From positions 58,018 through 122,017 of the forward strand of contig NZ_JAGMUK010000182.1 in assembly GCF_019049245.1 (NCBI RefSeq): 64,000 bases of DNA, written 5' to 3'. The position numbers and the translations under genes are program-made. The stretch comes from Streptomyces sp. AC555_RSS877 (GTDB taxonomy: Bacteria > Actinomycetota > Actinomycetes > Streptomycetales > Streptomycetaceae). The notes under the pieces were generated by a model, which saw only the letters and a program-made list of their open reading frames with translations, was not told the DNA's origin and searched no databases. This document shows, piece after piece, positions 35,291 through 44,372 of the stretch; positions within the stretch are counted from its first letter, which is position 1; every line of letters begins with the position of its first letter.

Positions 35291-35731
35291 ATGCGTATGC
35301 GACGGACAGTCGCCGCTCTCGGTGCCGGTGCGGCGGTACTCACCGTCATGGCCGTGGCCGGGCCCGCCCAGGCGGCCCCGATCGAGGGGTCCGAGGTGAA
35401 CTGCAGCACCACGGGCGGCTATGGCTCCGGAAGCTGGATCTGGAGCAGCAAGACCAAGATCACCTCGGTGGCCCTCAAGGGCAAGGACACCAAGGCGGAC
35501 GGCTACCACCCGGCCATCCGGCTCGTGACGGTCACCTCGGCGGGCAACGTCAGGTACTGGTCCTGGCACCACGTGTACGGCGGGAAGGACGCCACGGAGA
35601 CCTGGAACACCTCCGCCGAGGACAGCAACGGCATCAAGCGGGCTTCCATCGAGGTGGGCATCTTCAACGGCAGCAGCAAGGTGGATTCCCTGGGCTGCGG
35701 CTCGGCGGGCCCTCTCAACCCGCAGTTCTGA
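35291..35731 (+). CDS. Small secreted protein of unknown function
   Basis: The 146-residue precursor begins MRMRRTVAALGAGAAVLTVM and has a signal peptide ending AGPAQA-AP. The mature part is hydrophilic with aromatic residues (GYGSGSWIWSSKTKITSVAL, GNVRYWSWHHVYGGKDATET) and two cysteines (EVNCSTT, LGCGSAG) that could form a disulphide. I do not recognise a family. An AAGGGGG RBS precedes the ATG, and a perfect terminator hairpin follows. Confidence 0.85.
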   Translation: MRMRRTVAALGAGAAVLTVMAVAGPAQAAPIEGSEVNCSTTGGYGSGSWIWSSKTKITSVALKGKDTKADGYHPAIRLVTVTSAGNVRYWSWHHVYGGKDATETWNTSAEDSNGIKRASIEVGIFNGSSKVDSLGCGSAGPLNPQF

Positions 35732-35780
35732 CAGCAACACCGACACAAGTACCGACAGCGAGTGCTGACGGCGACGACGC

Positions 35781-35820
35781 GGGCGGTCCCGCATGAGCGC
35801 GGGCTCATGCGGGACCGCCC
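35781..35820 (+). terminator. Perfect 18-bp terminator hairpin
   Basis: GGGCGGTCCCGCATGAGC (35781-35798) pairs without mismatch with GCTCATGCGGGACCGCCC (35803-35820) around a 4-nt loop, 50 bp after the secreted protein gene. Confidence 0.85.
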
Positions 35821-35876
35821 GTTCGCCGTACGAGGCTCTCGGCCTCACGTCGAGCCCCGGCGCCAAGGACCGGCGT

Positions 35877-36455
35877 GGTTCAAGTCGCTGTTCGCGCTCG
35901 GCCTGCTCCCTGACCAATTACTGCACGCTCCCGTCATCGACGGCGGCGTCGTGACCGGACCACCCTGAACGGCACTTCAGGCGGGCGCGGGCCGGGATGT
36001 GGACCTGATCTGCGGGTTCACCAACGAGGAGTACAGGGGCCAGGGCCCGCCGCCCCCGCCAGGAGTCGACCTCGCGATCGTCGCCGAAGCGCTCGGGCTC
36101 GAAAAGGAAGCGGCCGTCGCCTACCGGCGGGCCTCGCCCAGCGCAAGCGACGCCGATCTGGTCACCGTGATGCTGTCCGACGCGCTCATTCGGATGCCGA
36201 CCACCTGGGTCGCAGAAGCGCACGCCCGCGCGGGCGGGCGGACCTGGCTCTACGCCCTCACCTGGCACGGTCCCACGCTCGGCGCTTGCCACGGCATCGA
36301 CATCTCCTTCGTCTTCGGCAACGCCACGACCCACCACGCCGCCCGGTTCCTCGGCTCCCCGCCGCCCGCCGACTTCGCCGACCTCTCCGAGCGCATCCGC
36401 AGAGCCTGGACGTCCTTCGCCGCCACCGGCGACCCTGGCTGGCCCCGATCCCTTT
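35877..36455 (+). pseudogene. C-terminal fragment of a type B carboxylesterase with in-frame stop
   Basis: The frame reads LLHAPVIDGGVVTGPP, then TGA (35966-35968), then TALQAGAGRDVDLICGFTNE, EEYRGQG, and later GACHGIDISFVFGN, with the catalytic histidine, and IRRAWTSFAATGDPGWP. This matches the last third of para-nitrobenzyl esterase/carboxylesterase type B proteins. The TGA stands where a tryptophan (TGG) would fit. The nucleophile serine domain is missing, and the 3' end joins an IS at about 36455. Confidence 0.75.
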
Positions 36456-36565
36456 CCAACCTGACTGCTGCGGCCAGGAGTTGGAGGTTGCCAGCTGTAC
36501 GGAACGACGAAGCTCCTGATAGGCGGGTTCTCGACCAAGATCACCCGTGTCCGGCAGGAGCCTCG

Positions 36566-37150
36566 CGTGATTGCCCCTCATCGATCGATCTGTCCGGCCG
36601 CACCCTGCACTACCTGACCACGCGGCTCCGTGCCCGGCAGCCAGAGATCCGGACCCGGTGGCGACGGCTGCCCGACAGGTCCTGCTCGCCCTCGCCCACC
36701 TGCGGTGCGGGGACACATACGCGCGCCTCGCCGCCGGGTTCGGCATCGGCGTCGCGACCGTGTACCGGTACATACGTGAGGTGATCGACGTCCTGGCCGC
36801 CGCCACGTCGACCCTGACCGAGGCGATGAAGACCGTGCGGGCGGAAGTGCTCGTGATCCTTGACGGCACCCTGCTGCCGATCGACCGGATCGCCGCCGAC
36901 ACCCCGTACTACTCCGGAGAACACAAACGCCACGGTATGAGCGTCCAGGTCCTCACCGACCCGTTCGGCCGACTGCGGTGGGCCTCACCGGCATTGCCCG
37001 GATCGACCCATGACCTGACTGCCACGCGTCGCCGCGGCATTATCGATGCGCTCACTGAGGCCGACGTCAAGTGCGGGCGGACAAGGCTTACCAGGGCACC
37101 GGGCGGCCCGTCCGGCCACCCGCCACGGGGTGCCGTTCAGGGGCCGTCGG
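36566..37150 (+). pseudogene. DDE transposase (IS5-like, HTH/DDE_4 type), frameshifted
   Basis: The N-terminal part SSIDLSGRTLHYLTTRLRAR is followed by a frameshift at about 36665. The core then reads AARQVLLALAHLRCGDTYAR, LAAGFGIGVATVYRYIRE, VLVILDGTLLPIDRIAAD (first aspartate) and LTDPFGRLRWASPALPGSTH. A missing base at about 37073 shifts the frame again to ADKAYQGTG (second aspartate). The remainder, with the glutamate, is gone by about 37150. It is not functional. Confidence 0.82.
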
Positions 37151-37151
37151 C

Positions 37152-37427
37152 TCAAACGCTGTACTTGCACTTCCGTGGCTTCCGAGTCGGGATCTTCCAG
37201 CCGTACATCAGGGCCAGAGCGATGCACCTCGCGTCGCGTCGGCTGTATCCGGTCGCCTCACCGATCTCCTCGATTGCTTCCTGCCATCTGCCCTGACAAA
37301 CGAGGTGGCGGGCCCGGTCCTGGGCCGTTCGCGGGACGGGTATCCCAAGGCCATGGATGATGTCGGGATCCCAATTCTGCCTGCGGGCACGCTGGATTCG
37401 CACCCATACCGCTACTGACCCTGCCAT
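37152..37427 (-). CDS. Small protein of unknown function
   Basis: The 91-residue minus-strand frame reads VWVRIQRARRQNWDPDIIHG, ARHLVCQGRWQEAIEEIGEA and TGYSRRDARCIALALMYGWK. Composition is natural (balanced, with helices and a basic C-terminus) and unlike neighbouring antisense frames. The segment around GEATGYSRRDARCIALAL could be a helix-turn-helix. I do not recognise the family; it may be cut at one end by the neighbouring IS. Confidence 0.5.
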   Translation of the reverse strand: MAGSVAVWVRIQRARRQNWDPDIIHGLGIPVPRTAQDRARHLVCQGRWQEAIEEIGEATGYSRRDARCIALALMYGWKIPTRKPRKCKYSV

Positions 37428-38126
37428 TGCGCCCCCAACACTGACCGCTGCGCCTCCCTACGGCTGAGTGAGGATACGTGTCCGCAGCAGCCCGAAGGAT
37501 GCCTAGCCGTACATCTCCTCTTGAGTGTTTAGCCCCCGTTGACGTGGCCTTCGACGATGCCTGAGCTCCGTGGACGCCGTAGTCACGCAGCACCGCCGCC
37601 TGGCGGGGGCCAATGCCGTTCAGGGCATCAACCGGCAAGGGGCCAGCCAGTCGTGTTCGCCAACACACGTTCGTCTCATCCGGCTGCCAGGTGCGCGTTC
37701 GAATCGCCGTCGGAATGCCTCTGCCATGGATAGTGCGACGTCGTCGACGGGATCGAGCTCGGCACCAGATCATCACCGAAGGACTCAAAGAGATCTACTT
37801 CCAGGGCGGCGGAGGACGCGCCACAGGACTCGACGAGCAATGGACGTTGATCGAACCGTACCTGCCGATAGGTGAGTGCGGCCCATACCCCAGTGCCCGC
37901 ATCGGGAACGTGGGGGCCCCGACCGTGGTCGGAGCCCTCACGCTCCGAGCTGTACATCCGAGGAATCAGGCGCCGCTCCATCCAGCCAGCGGGGCTGAGC
38001 CCTCCCCCTCTTCACCGTCCAGGGGAGGCAACGCCCGACGCCCACCAGGTCATGCCCGTTCTTGCGGCTCTTCCTGAAGGGCCACCCGATGCTCCCGCCC
38101 ATCGGAATATGTGGAATCGAGCCGGG
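37428..38126. other. Debris region with short remnants
   Basis: Two pieces can be suspected. On the minus strand (about 37560-37640) the frame LPVDALNGIGPRQAAVLRDY looks like the helix-hairpin-helix of a Y-family DNA polymerase, but it is too short to be sure. On the plus strand (about 37830-37890) DEQWTLIEPYLPIGECGPYP resembles the N-terminus of another IS5 transposase and then decays. No intact gene was seen. Confidence 0.4.
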
Positions 38127-38624
38127 CTAGTGGTGCGGCCGATTGCAGAGGAAGCAGCCGTCCCAGAGCGGGAGCGCGCTGAGGACGCGATGGCGCACGC
38201 ACGAGGCCATCGCGGCCTCGTCCGGGCCGGGGAAGCCGCGTGCGGCGCTGCTGTCGGCGAGCAGGGTGCAGGACTCCACCATGGTCGTGAAGCGGTGCAG
38301 GTAGTCATGCACGCGGGGCGGGTGGTAGCCCAGCTCGCTCCAGCGATGTCCGCTCGCCGCGAGTGCTGTGGCACGCAGCACGAAGTCCTTCGCGCGGGCG
38401 CGTTCCCGCTCCGTCGCGCCCCAGTCGAACTCCGCCAGATCGAACCCGACTGCACCGCGCCCCATGACGTTCTGGTCCTGCAGGGTCAGCAGCGCCGCGA
38501 AGCGGAAGTCCCAGTCCGCGGAGGCGAGATCGGACACGGCCAGCATCAGCACGTCGATGAACACCGCGGTGGCGCCATTGGACAGGTCCAGGTCGTGGCT
38601 ACCGCCGGAGAAGATGTTGCTCAC
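38127..38624 (-). CDS. Protein of unknown function
   Basis: From GTG 38622-38624 the 165-residue frame reads MSNIFSGGSHDLDLSNGATA and VFIDVLMLAVSDLASADWDF, then FAALLTLQDQNVMGRGAVGF, WSELGYHPPRVHDYLHRFTT and ends CFLCNRPHH. It is well composed and largely helical, with no signal peptide or known motif. It is divergent, by 46 bp, from the reductase-like gene at 38671. I cannot assign a function. Confidence 0.6.
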   Translation of the reverse strand: MSNIFSGGSHDLDLSNGATAVFIDVLMLAVSDLASADWDFRFAALLTLQDQNVMGRGAVGFDLAEFDWGATERERARAKDFVLRATALAASGHRWSELGYHPPRVHDYLHRFTTMVESCTLLADSSAARGFPGPDEAAMASCVRHRVLSALPLWDGCFLCNRPHH

Positions 38625-38670
38625 CGACCTATGATGCGATCCCGGCCCTCCACCTGCTTGGAGAAGACGC

Positions 38671-39207
38671 ATGACGGATGCGAGCACCGGCAAAGTGGTC
38701 GTGAACAGGGTGATGTCCCTCGATGGGTTCATCGCCGGTCCCGGCCACACGATGGACTGGATCTTCGAGCACATGACGTCGGCGACGTTCCCGGAGGTCA
38801 TGGCGGCCACGGGCGCCATGCTCATCGGCCGGGGCACGTACGAGGTCGGCAAGCGCATGTCCGACGAGAACACCGACTACGACGGCGGGACGCAGTTCGT
38901 CCTCACCCACCGCCCGCCCGACGAGCCGGACCCCAACGTCACCTTCCTCACCTGCGACATCGAGGAAGCCGTGGCCACGGCACGCCGCGCCGCCGGCGAC
39001 AAGAACCTGGAGATCCTCGGCGCCGACGTGGCCGCCCAGTGCCTGCAGCGCGGCCTCGTCGACGAGATCCTGGTGTACGTGCTGCCGGTGCTGCTCGGCG
39101 ACGGCGTCCGCTTCGCGCCGCCGGGCCTCGACCGGATCGACCTGGAACCGTTCAGCAACCTCCAGTCGGGCGGGGTCACCATGCTGCGCTTCCACGTGCG
39201 CAAGTAG
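38671..39207 (+). CDS. Dihydrofolate reductase/RibD C-terminal-type reductase
   Basis: The 178-residue protein belongs to the group of small DHFR/RibD-C-fold reductases. KVVVNRVMSLDGFIAGPGH is the N-terminal strand and loop, AMLIGRGTYEVGKRM the NADPH-binding segment, and NLEILGADVAAQCLQRGLVD, EILVYVLPVLLGDGVRFA the end of the fold. Such enzymes use NADPH; substrates range from folate-like compounds to unknown ones. It stands alone and is divergent from an unknown gene. Confidence 0.9.
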   Translation: MTDASTGKVVVNRVMSLDGFIAGPGHTMDWIFEHMTSATFPEVMAATGAMLIGRGTYEVGKRMSDENTDYDGGTQFVLTHRPPDEPDPNVTFLTCDIEEAVATARRAAGDKNLEILGADVAAQCLQRGLVDEILVYVLPVLLGDGVRFAPPGLDRIDLEPFSNLQSGGVTMLRFHVRK

Positions 39208-39360
39208 GCATGGTCGCAACTTCGGAACGCCCCAGATGGCGAGCTCAGAAGGGTGGGCAGTCCGAGTAGCCCTCCTGCGACGCGGGGGTGCCAGAGGGGG
39301 GCGCGCATGAAACCACGGGCTTTCGGCTTGGCCCTCCGTCGGCGCGTCATTCACCATGTC

Positions 39361-41358
39361 CTACGCGTCCTCGTCCGGAACCTTGGCGAGCTGGGCCAGT
39401 ACGTAAGCCGCGTAGTCGAGCCAGGTGTGCCGGGGCAGACGTCCGCGTGCACCGAGTGCGATCTCCTCATCATCGGCCCATCCGCGTATGACGCCCTCGG
39501 GAATGAGGCTGTCGTCACCGAGGAAGCTCGCCATGCCGACAGCGTGGAGCTGGTAGGAGGCCAGGACTCGAGCGTCCAACGCGCCATTTGCCCTGACCTC
39601 GATTCCCGCCTTCCGCGCCCATTGGCGAGCCGCTTGGGTCAGCTCCCGATCCACCCGGCCTCGCGGGAGGGCACGGGATGCATCTTGTCGGCATCCGCAG
39701 CTCTTGGTGTTCCCCCGAGTGACGTCGGCCTGTGGGAGCCCGGTGACGACCGTCTTGCACCTGCATTGGTAGTCCCGCAGCGATCCAGCTCGCTTCTTCG
39801 GATTGGGGTACGGGGGGCCCACCGGTGTCAGCCAGCTGTCCGCATGTGGCTCGGTGGCCTTCAGTTGCCGTGGTAAGGCGGCCGCTTTCGGAGCCTTGGG
39901 AAACCGGCGGGGCTGGTATGGCATACCTAGCAGGGCCTTCTCCACATCGGCCGCGGCTGTATCCGCGCCGTGCTCCAGGTAGCTGGCGAGGCCGGGCAGG
40001 GGGTGCAAGCCGAGCTGGTGAATGCGCAGCAGGACGGCGGCGGCTACCTTCCACGCGCTCCAGCCTGAGCCGACGACGACATCGTGAGGTCCGACCGGGT
40101 CAAGGTCTTCGCGGACCCGGATCACCGTCTGGCCGACGGCGGCCAGACGGTCGGTCTTCAGGCGGTCGTCGGCTGCGCGGTCGCGCCAGGACTTGGGGCC
40201 GTGGGTCTTCCAGCCGTCGAACTCCACAACGAGTTGCAATGCCTCTTCCCACATGTCGACCCGGACGCCGCGGTACCGCTTGCCGGGCGCTGGGTCGAGT
40301 GGAATCGGCGCCTCGAGCTCCATGGCGGGCAGGTGGGTACGCAGCTCGTGGTAGAGCGCCAGCGCCTTGGCGGAGACGTTCTTGCTGCACTTCAGGCAGC
40401 CGGACCGCAGCGCCTTCGCGGTGCGGCGGTTGGGCGGGGCCGGCCAGTCCTCATGCTTCCCTTGTGAGGACGTACAGCGCCACGTCACTTCGATCTTGGA
40501 CCCGACGGTGGTGTTGTGCGGGTTCCGGCCCGCCGGGCCACACACCCATTGTTCCGCGAGTTCCGGATACCACGCAGCCAGGCTGTTGGAGGCGTCGACT
40601 TGGTCGGAATTGCAGACCTGGCAGCCGTTGATCCCAGCCGCTTTCCCGTTCCTGCTCCGCCGGCCGGTGCGGCTCTTGGTGGGCTGCTTCCAGATATGGG
40701 TCGCCCAATACCATTCTCCGGTTCCAGGCCGGACGGCAGGAACCTGATGCCACCAGGTCACCGGCTTGTTGCTGCCGTAGCTGATCTCCTCTGGCGCACC
40801 GGAGTCGGGGTGGAGCTCGGCAGCCAGCGCGGAAATGGCGGCCACGGATCGCTCGAGGGCGGGTTGCTCTCCTGGCCGCGGCGCCGCGCTGGAACACTTC
40901 GGGCACATGCTGGGCCGGTCGGTGCGGCTGCGGTCCTTCGGCGGAGCCATCCACGAGCCGTGTCCCGGTTCCACAGTGCAGCGCCATCTTCTGTCGGTTG
41001 CATCCCGCACGCCCACGCGCGCGGCATCCACCGTGTCCGCCCACTGGTTCTTCAGCACCATGACGTCGGCCACCGACAGCTCGCGTGGATCAGGGGCAGC
41101 CTGCATGGCACTGAGGATGTTGTCCCGGAGCTCCCGGTTGGCAGCGTTCTGCTTGTCGATCTTCGCGCGTACTTGTTCCAGCGAAGCGGCGACCTCAGCA
41201 CGCCACTGCTGCGTGAGCTCCTGCCAGAACTTCTTCTGACGCTCGTACTGATCTGCGCGGCACAGACCGACGAGCGGCTCCGGAAGAACAAGCGCCCCCG
41301 GGCGTGGCGGCTCAACAGCTGAAGTAGCCCTGGCTTTCGGCGAGGAGGCAGCGGTCAT
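39361..41358 (-). CDS. Multi-domain zinc-ribbon protein with predicted PD-(D/E)XK-like nuclease and Lsr2-like DNA-binding region
   Basis: The 665-residue frame (ATG 41356-41358) has: a charged helical N-terminus (about 40-85); repeated zinc-ribbon/treble-clef units like PF14311 (W125-R-C127...C152-P-K-C155; C246-x2-C249; TWRC295...C321-x2-C324); a Vsr/DUF559-like nuclease core at about 345-430 (V-D368-M-W, VVEFDGWKTH with E379, D381 and H386, then LAAVGQTVIRVRE); a second cysteine cluster (CRC at 532-534, SCGC at 553-556); and a segment at 576-608 (ARQWARKAGIEV, VLASYQLHA) resembling the C-terminal DNA-binding domain of Lsr2. The role is unknown; DNA cleavage or modification control is plausible. 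The frame continues upstream without a stop into a damaged coding region. Confidence 0.7.
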   Translation of the reverse strand: MTAASSPKARATSAVEPPRPGALVLPEPLVGLCRADQYERQKKFWQELTQQWRAEVAASLEQVRAKIDKQNAANRELRDNILSAMQAAPDPRELSVADVMVLKNQWADTVDAARVGVRDATDRRWRCTVEPGHGSWMAPPKDRSRTDRPSMCPKCSSAAPRPGEQPALERSVAAISALAAELHPDSGAPEEISYGSNKPVTWWHQVPAVRPGTGEWYWATHIWKQPTKSRTGRRSRNGKAAGINGCQVCNSDQVDASNSLAAWYPELAEQWVCGPAGRNPHNTTVGSKIEVTWRCTSSQGKHEDWPAPPNRRTAKALRSGCLKCSKNVSAKALALYHELRTHLPAMELEAPIPLDPAPGKRYRGVRVDMWEEALQLVVEFDGWKTHGPKSWRDRAADDRLKTDRLAAVGQTVIRVREDLDPVGPHDVVVGSGWSAWKVAAAVLLRIHQLGLHPLPGLASYLEHGADTAAADVEKALLGMPYQPRRFPKAPKAAALPRQLKATEPHADSWLTPVGPPYPNPKKRAGSLRDYQCRCKTVVTGLPQADVTRGNTKSCGCRQDASRALPRGRVDRELTQAARQWARKAGIEVRANGALDARVLASYQLHAVGMASFLGDDSLIPEGVIRGWADDEEIALGARGRLPRHTWLDYAAYVLAQLAKVPDEDA

Positions 41359-42135
41359 GCGCCGATGATGGCCTACAGCACTGACAACGCCCATTGGCTG
41401 ACCCCGCTCCACCGGCATCTGGGCACGATGGTGGGCGTCGCCCACGCCCAGCGCTGCCGCGTCCGGCACGATGTCGGGCGCGACGTCCCGGCCATCCATG
41501 CCGACCACCCAGTCCAGGTAGGCGTTGAGCCATTCGCTCTCGGTGACCTCCCGGAGCAGATCGGCCAGCGGCAACCGCCGAAAGTCCGCTGCCGGCTGGA
41601 AGATCCGGCGGACTCTGCGCAGGGCGAACTCCTGCTTGGCCTCTGGCGGTTCGTGTCAGCGACGAGGAGGTGGGCGGCATCCAGCAGCCCGGCTTCTCCG
41701 GCGGCAGCCTCGACGGCGGTGACGGCCTGCTCCCTGGAGGCGGCGACGGGATCTCGATGCTGTCCTCCAGCAGGGAATAGGACTCGGGCCACTCTCCCGT
41801 CACGTCGTCGAAGGGCTGCAGGGCCAACACGCCCCGGTGGTGGGGATGGTATTCGACGTCCACGCCGCCGTCGCCGCGCCACAGGGCGGCGAACAACAGC
41901 GGGCCCTCCTGCTCATCGAAGTCGCTGTCCCACTCTGCGGCAGGTCGAAACCTGCCCACTCCAGCGCAGCCAGCAACTCCTCCAACCGTGCCACGTAGGT
42001 CTCCCAGTCGCGGCCTGAGGGAGGGGGCACGGCCGCGGCCCCACTGTCTGCCGGTGCCACCTCGGTGGGGTTACTGCCGGCGGCCGGCCCAGGTATGTGC
42101 GCCGCCGGGCGAAGTCCGGTCCGTGGGGTGATCAT
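41359..42135 (-). pseudogene. Frameshifted upstream coding region in frame with the nuclease-like gene
   Basis: Coding bias runs from ATG 42135 (MITPRTGLRPAAHIPGP) through YVARLEELLAALEWAGFDLP. It continues after a shift near 41945 as EWDSDFDEQEGPLLFAALWR and GVLALQPFDDVTGEWPESYS, after a shift near 41750 as REQAVTAVEAAAGEAGLLDA, and after a shift near 41650 as EAKQEFALRRVRRIFQPAAD, PLADLLREVTESEWLNAYLD. The last frame runs straight into the zinc-ribbon protein. It is either a broken separate gene or the N-terminal third of one larger protein. I know no family for it. Confidence 0.6.
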
Positions 42136-42239
42136 CTCCCGGAGCCGGCTGGCCTGCTCGGCGATCTGCTGGCCTTCGGCGGAGCGGCAGCGTGCACACA
42201 GATAGCGGTACTCGTGGCCGAAGCGCGCCGAATCGCGGA

Positions 42240-42848
42240 TCAGGGTGCGAAGCCTTTGCGTAGGACGGCGAGTTCGGGTTCCTGCCGAGACTCGTCGTCG
42301 GTGGCCGTGACGTCTGCCCCGAACACAACCTTGTAGCCGCGCTCGTATGCCTGCCGGGCTGTGGTGCCACAGCAGCAGTTGGTGAGCGTCCCCGTGACGA
42401 TGACCGTGTCGCGGCCGAGGTTACGGAGCATCGTGTCGAGCGGGGTGTCGTAGAACGCGCCGTAGGAGGGCTTACGGATCAGGGCCTCGTCGGGGCGGCG
42501 GCCCATCTGGTCCCACACCTCGGCTGGGCCCGGCCGACGCCAGTCGATGTCGGCGTGCGGAAGGTAAGGCAGGGCCTTCGGCCGGTCCAGTCCGAGATGC
42601 GTGTCGTCGAAAATGGTCCAGATCACCGGGACAGAGGCGGATCGGCATCCCTCGACCAGCCGACGCAGTCTTGGCGCCATCCGGGTCGCCGCCGGCACCC
42701 AGTAGGGGCTCCAGCCGGGCCGGACGAATTCATCCTGCATGTCGATGACCAGTAACGCCGTCCGTTCCGGCCGTACATCGAACGATGCCCGGCCGTGCTC
42801 GTAGGCGTCACGCGCCCGCGCGGTCACCCATTCCTCGGAATACGGCAT
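42240..42848 (-). CDS. Isochorismatase-family cysteine hydrolase
   Basis: The 202-residue protein shows the catalytic triad of the family: D36 in LLVIDMQDEF, lysine in LIRKPSYGAFYDTPLD, and cysteine in VTGTLTNCCCGTTARQAYER. Members cleave isochorismate, nicotinamide, N-carbamoyl compounds or similar; the exact substrate is not evident. ATG 42848 has a good RBS (AGAGGTGGGG). It is divergent from a PadR regulator with a palindrome between them, so it is probably the regulated target. Confidence 0.92.
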   Translation of the reverse strand: MPYSEEWVTARARDAYEHGRASFDVRPERTALLVIDMQDEFVRPGWSPYWVPAATRMAPRLRRLVEGCRSASVPVIWTIFDDTHLGLDRPKALPYLPHADIDWRRPGPAEVWDQMGRRPDEALIRKPSYGAFYDTPLDTMLRNLGRDTVIVTGTLTNCCCGTTARQAYERGYKVVFGADVTATDDESRQEPELAVLRKGFAP

Positions 42849-42862
42849 CCCCACCTCTTTAC

Positions 42863-42888
42863 ATCGATTCGAGGTACCTCGTTTCGAT
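42863..42888. promoter_or_regulatory. Palindromic operator between cysteine hydrolase and PadR genes
   Basis: The perfect palindrome CGAGGTACCTCG (42870-42881) is flanked by ATCGATT on the left and TTTCGAT on the right, extending the dyad to 26 bp with two mismatched pairs. It lies 15-40 bp from both divergent starts, a typical position for a PadR-type repressor site. Confidence 0.7.
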
Positions 42889-42904
42889 GTGCGAGAGTAG
42901 CAGC

Positions 42905-43417
42905 ATGCTGGAACTCGCCATCCTGGGATTCCTGGCCGACGGGCCGCTGCACGGCTACCCACTACGCCGCCGGATAGCGCACTTGTCCGGCCACGCCCGA
43001 CCGGTCAGCGACGGCAGCCTCTATCCAGCAATCAACCGACTCGTCAACGCCGGGCTACTGGATCGCAGAGCCGAGCCGGGCGCCTCGGCCGCCCAACGGC
43101 ACACCCTGAGCCTGACCGCCGCCGGCCGCACCGAGCTCCTGCGCCGTCTGAGGGTTGCCGACGGCCTGGACATCAGCGACAGCACCCGGTACTTCACCAT
43201 CCTGGCCTTCCTCTCCCAGCTCCCCGACACCGCCGACCAGCACGCGGTACTGCGTCGGCGCCTGGATTTCCTGCAACAGCCCGCAAGCTTCTTCCACGAC
43301 GGCGAGCGCCCACTGCGCGCTGAGGACATCGGCGACCCCTACCGTCGCGGCATGCTCACCATCGCCCGCGCCACCAGCCACGCGGAACGGGTCTGGCTGC
43401 GGGAGGTTCTGGGCTGA
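42905..43417 (+). CDS. PadR-family transcriptional regulator
   Basis: The 170-residue protein begins with the PadR winged helix: MLELAILGFLADGPLHGYPL, RRRIAHLSGHARPVSDGSLY, PAINRLVNAGLLDRR. A VirR/PadR-C-type helical tail follows (RYFTILAFLSQLPDTADQHA, VLRRRLDFLQQP). ATG 42905 is preferred; an in-frame ATG at 42887 would run into the operator. It is divergent from the cysteine hydrolase gene and probably represses both genes through the palindrome between them. Confidence 0.93.
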   Translation: MLELAILGFLADGPLHGYPLRRRIAHLSGHARPVSDGSLYPAINRLVNAGLLDRRAEPGASAAQRHTLSLTAAGRTELLRRLRVADGLDISDSTRYFTILAFLSQLPDTADQHAVLRRRLDFLQQPASFFHDGERPLRAEDIGDPYRRGMLTIARATSHAERVWLREVLG

Positions 43418-43549
43418 CGACACCGACAGCCCCCGCCGGTCTGCATCCTTGACGCTCTGTCTTCCCGCGAGACAGTGCGGGTGGCAGAACCACAAAGCGT
43501 CCGTGAAATCGATAACGACGAGGCAGGCGGCTTCAGCGGATCATCCGCC

Positions 43550-44103
43550 GTGGCAGCATCGAGCAGCGCGTCGTCGACCAGGTTCTGTATCAGAAGGTGC
43601 CCGGCCAGAAAGCCCAGGGCGGCAAGATCTGGATGAAGATCGACCTGAAGAAGGACGCGCAGTCGCAGGGCGTGAGCGCCCAGCAAATCGGCGATCCGGC
43701 CCAGTCCGTCGCATACGCCAAGGAAATCAACGATGAGGACGTCACCAAGCTCGGTACCGAGAAGATCGACGGCACCGACACCACGTACTACCGAGTCTCG
43801 GTGGACGTCGCCGAGTTGCCGGGCGGCGCTCAGATGCGCGGGCAGCTCGGCCGGACGCTGCCGATGCACGTCTGGCTCGATGACGACGGTCGGCTGCGCC
43901 GCCGGCAGCTCGACATGACGATCAAGGCTCTGGCTTCCGCCAGCGCCGAGCCTGGCATCAGCGCATCGCCTGAGCAAGTCAGGATGACCATGGTGATGAA
44001 TTACTCCGACTTCGGCACCGAGGTCAACGCCGAGGCACCACCGGCAAGCCAGGTGGCTGACATGACGGACGAGGCCATCCGGCAGGGCCAGCAGCAGAGC
44101 TGA
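43550..44103 (+). pseudogene. C-terminal part of a LolA/LppX-like lipoprotein
   Basis: The frame reads RVVDQVLYQKVPGQKAQGGK, IWMKIDLKKDAQSQGVSAQQ, YYRVSVDVAELPGGAQMRGQ, MHVWLDDDGRLRRRQLDMTI and MNYSDFGTEVNAEAPP, the second half of the LppX/LprG-like lipoproteins of actinobacteria that hold lipids or monitor the envelope. The signal peptide, lipobox and first half of the domain are missing. GTG 43597 is an internal codon, not a start. A terminator hairpin follows the stop. Confidence 0.75.
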
Positions 44104-44131
44104 TCCGCTCGCGGACGGACAGACAGTGGGC

Positions 44132-44160
44132 GGCGGCCCCGCCCATGCCTCGGGGCCGCC
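44132..44160 (+). terminator. Hairpin after the lipoprotein remnant
   Basis: GGCGGCCCCG (44132-44141) pairs perfectly with CGGGGCCGCC (44151-44160) around a 9-nt loop, 28 bp after the stop codon at 44103. Confidence 0.75.
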
Positions 44161-44372
44161 CCCGTGCGTGCCGCTCCGCGGCTGCCCGGCACCGGCCACA
44201 ACCACAACCACGGCCCCGCCCCGGACCGCCCGACCATATGGGGACCGACCAGCCGCCCGATCCGTCGGCGCAGCCCAGCCGAGACCGCTCGATCCGGCGT
44301 GATCACCGTAGGGCGGGGCACGCGGTCTGAGCAGATGGAAGAAGCCCGCGAACCCTCGATCTCCTGGAGTCC

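Noticed and set aside
37740..37810. A stretch translating to GLKEIYFQGGGG that looks like an engineered protease/tag site
   Set aside because: It is close to but not the usual tag sequence and lies in degenerate IS-like DNA without a vector context.
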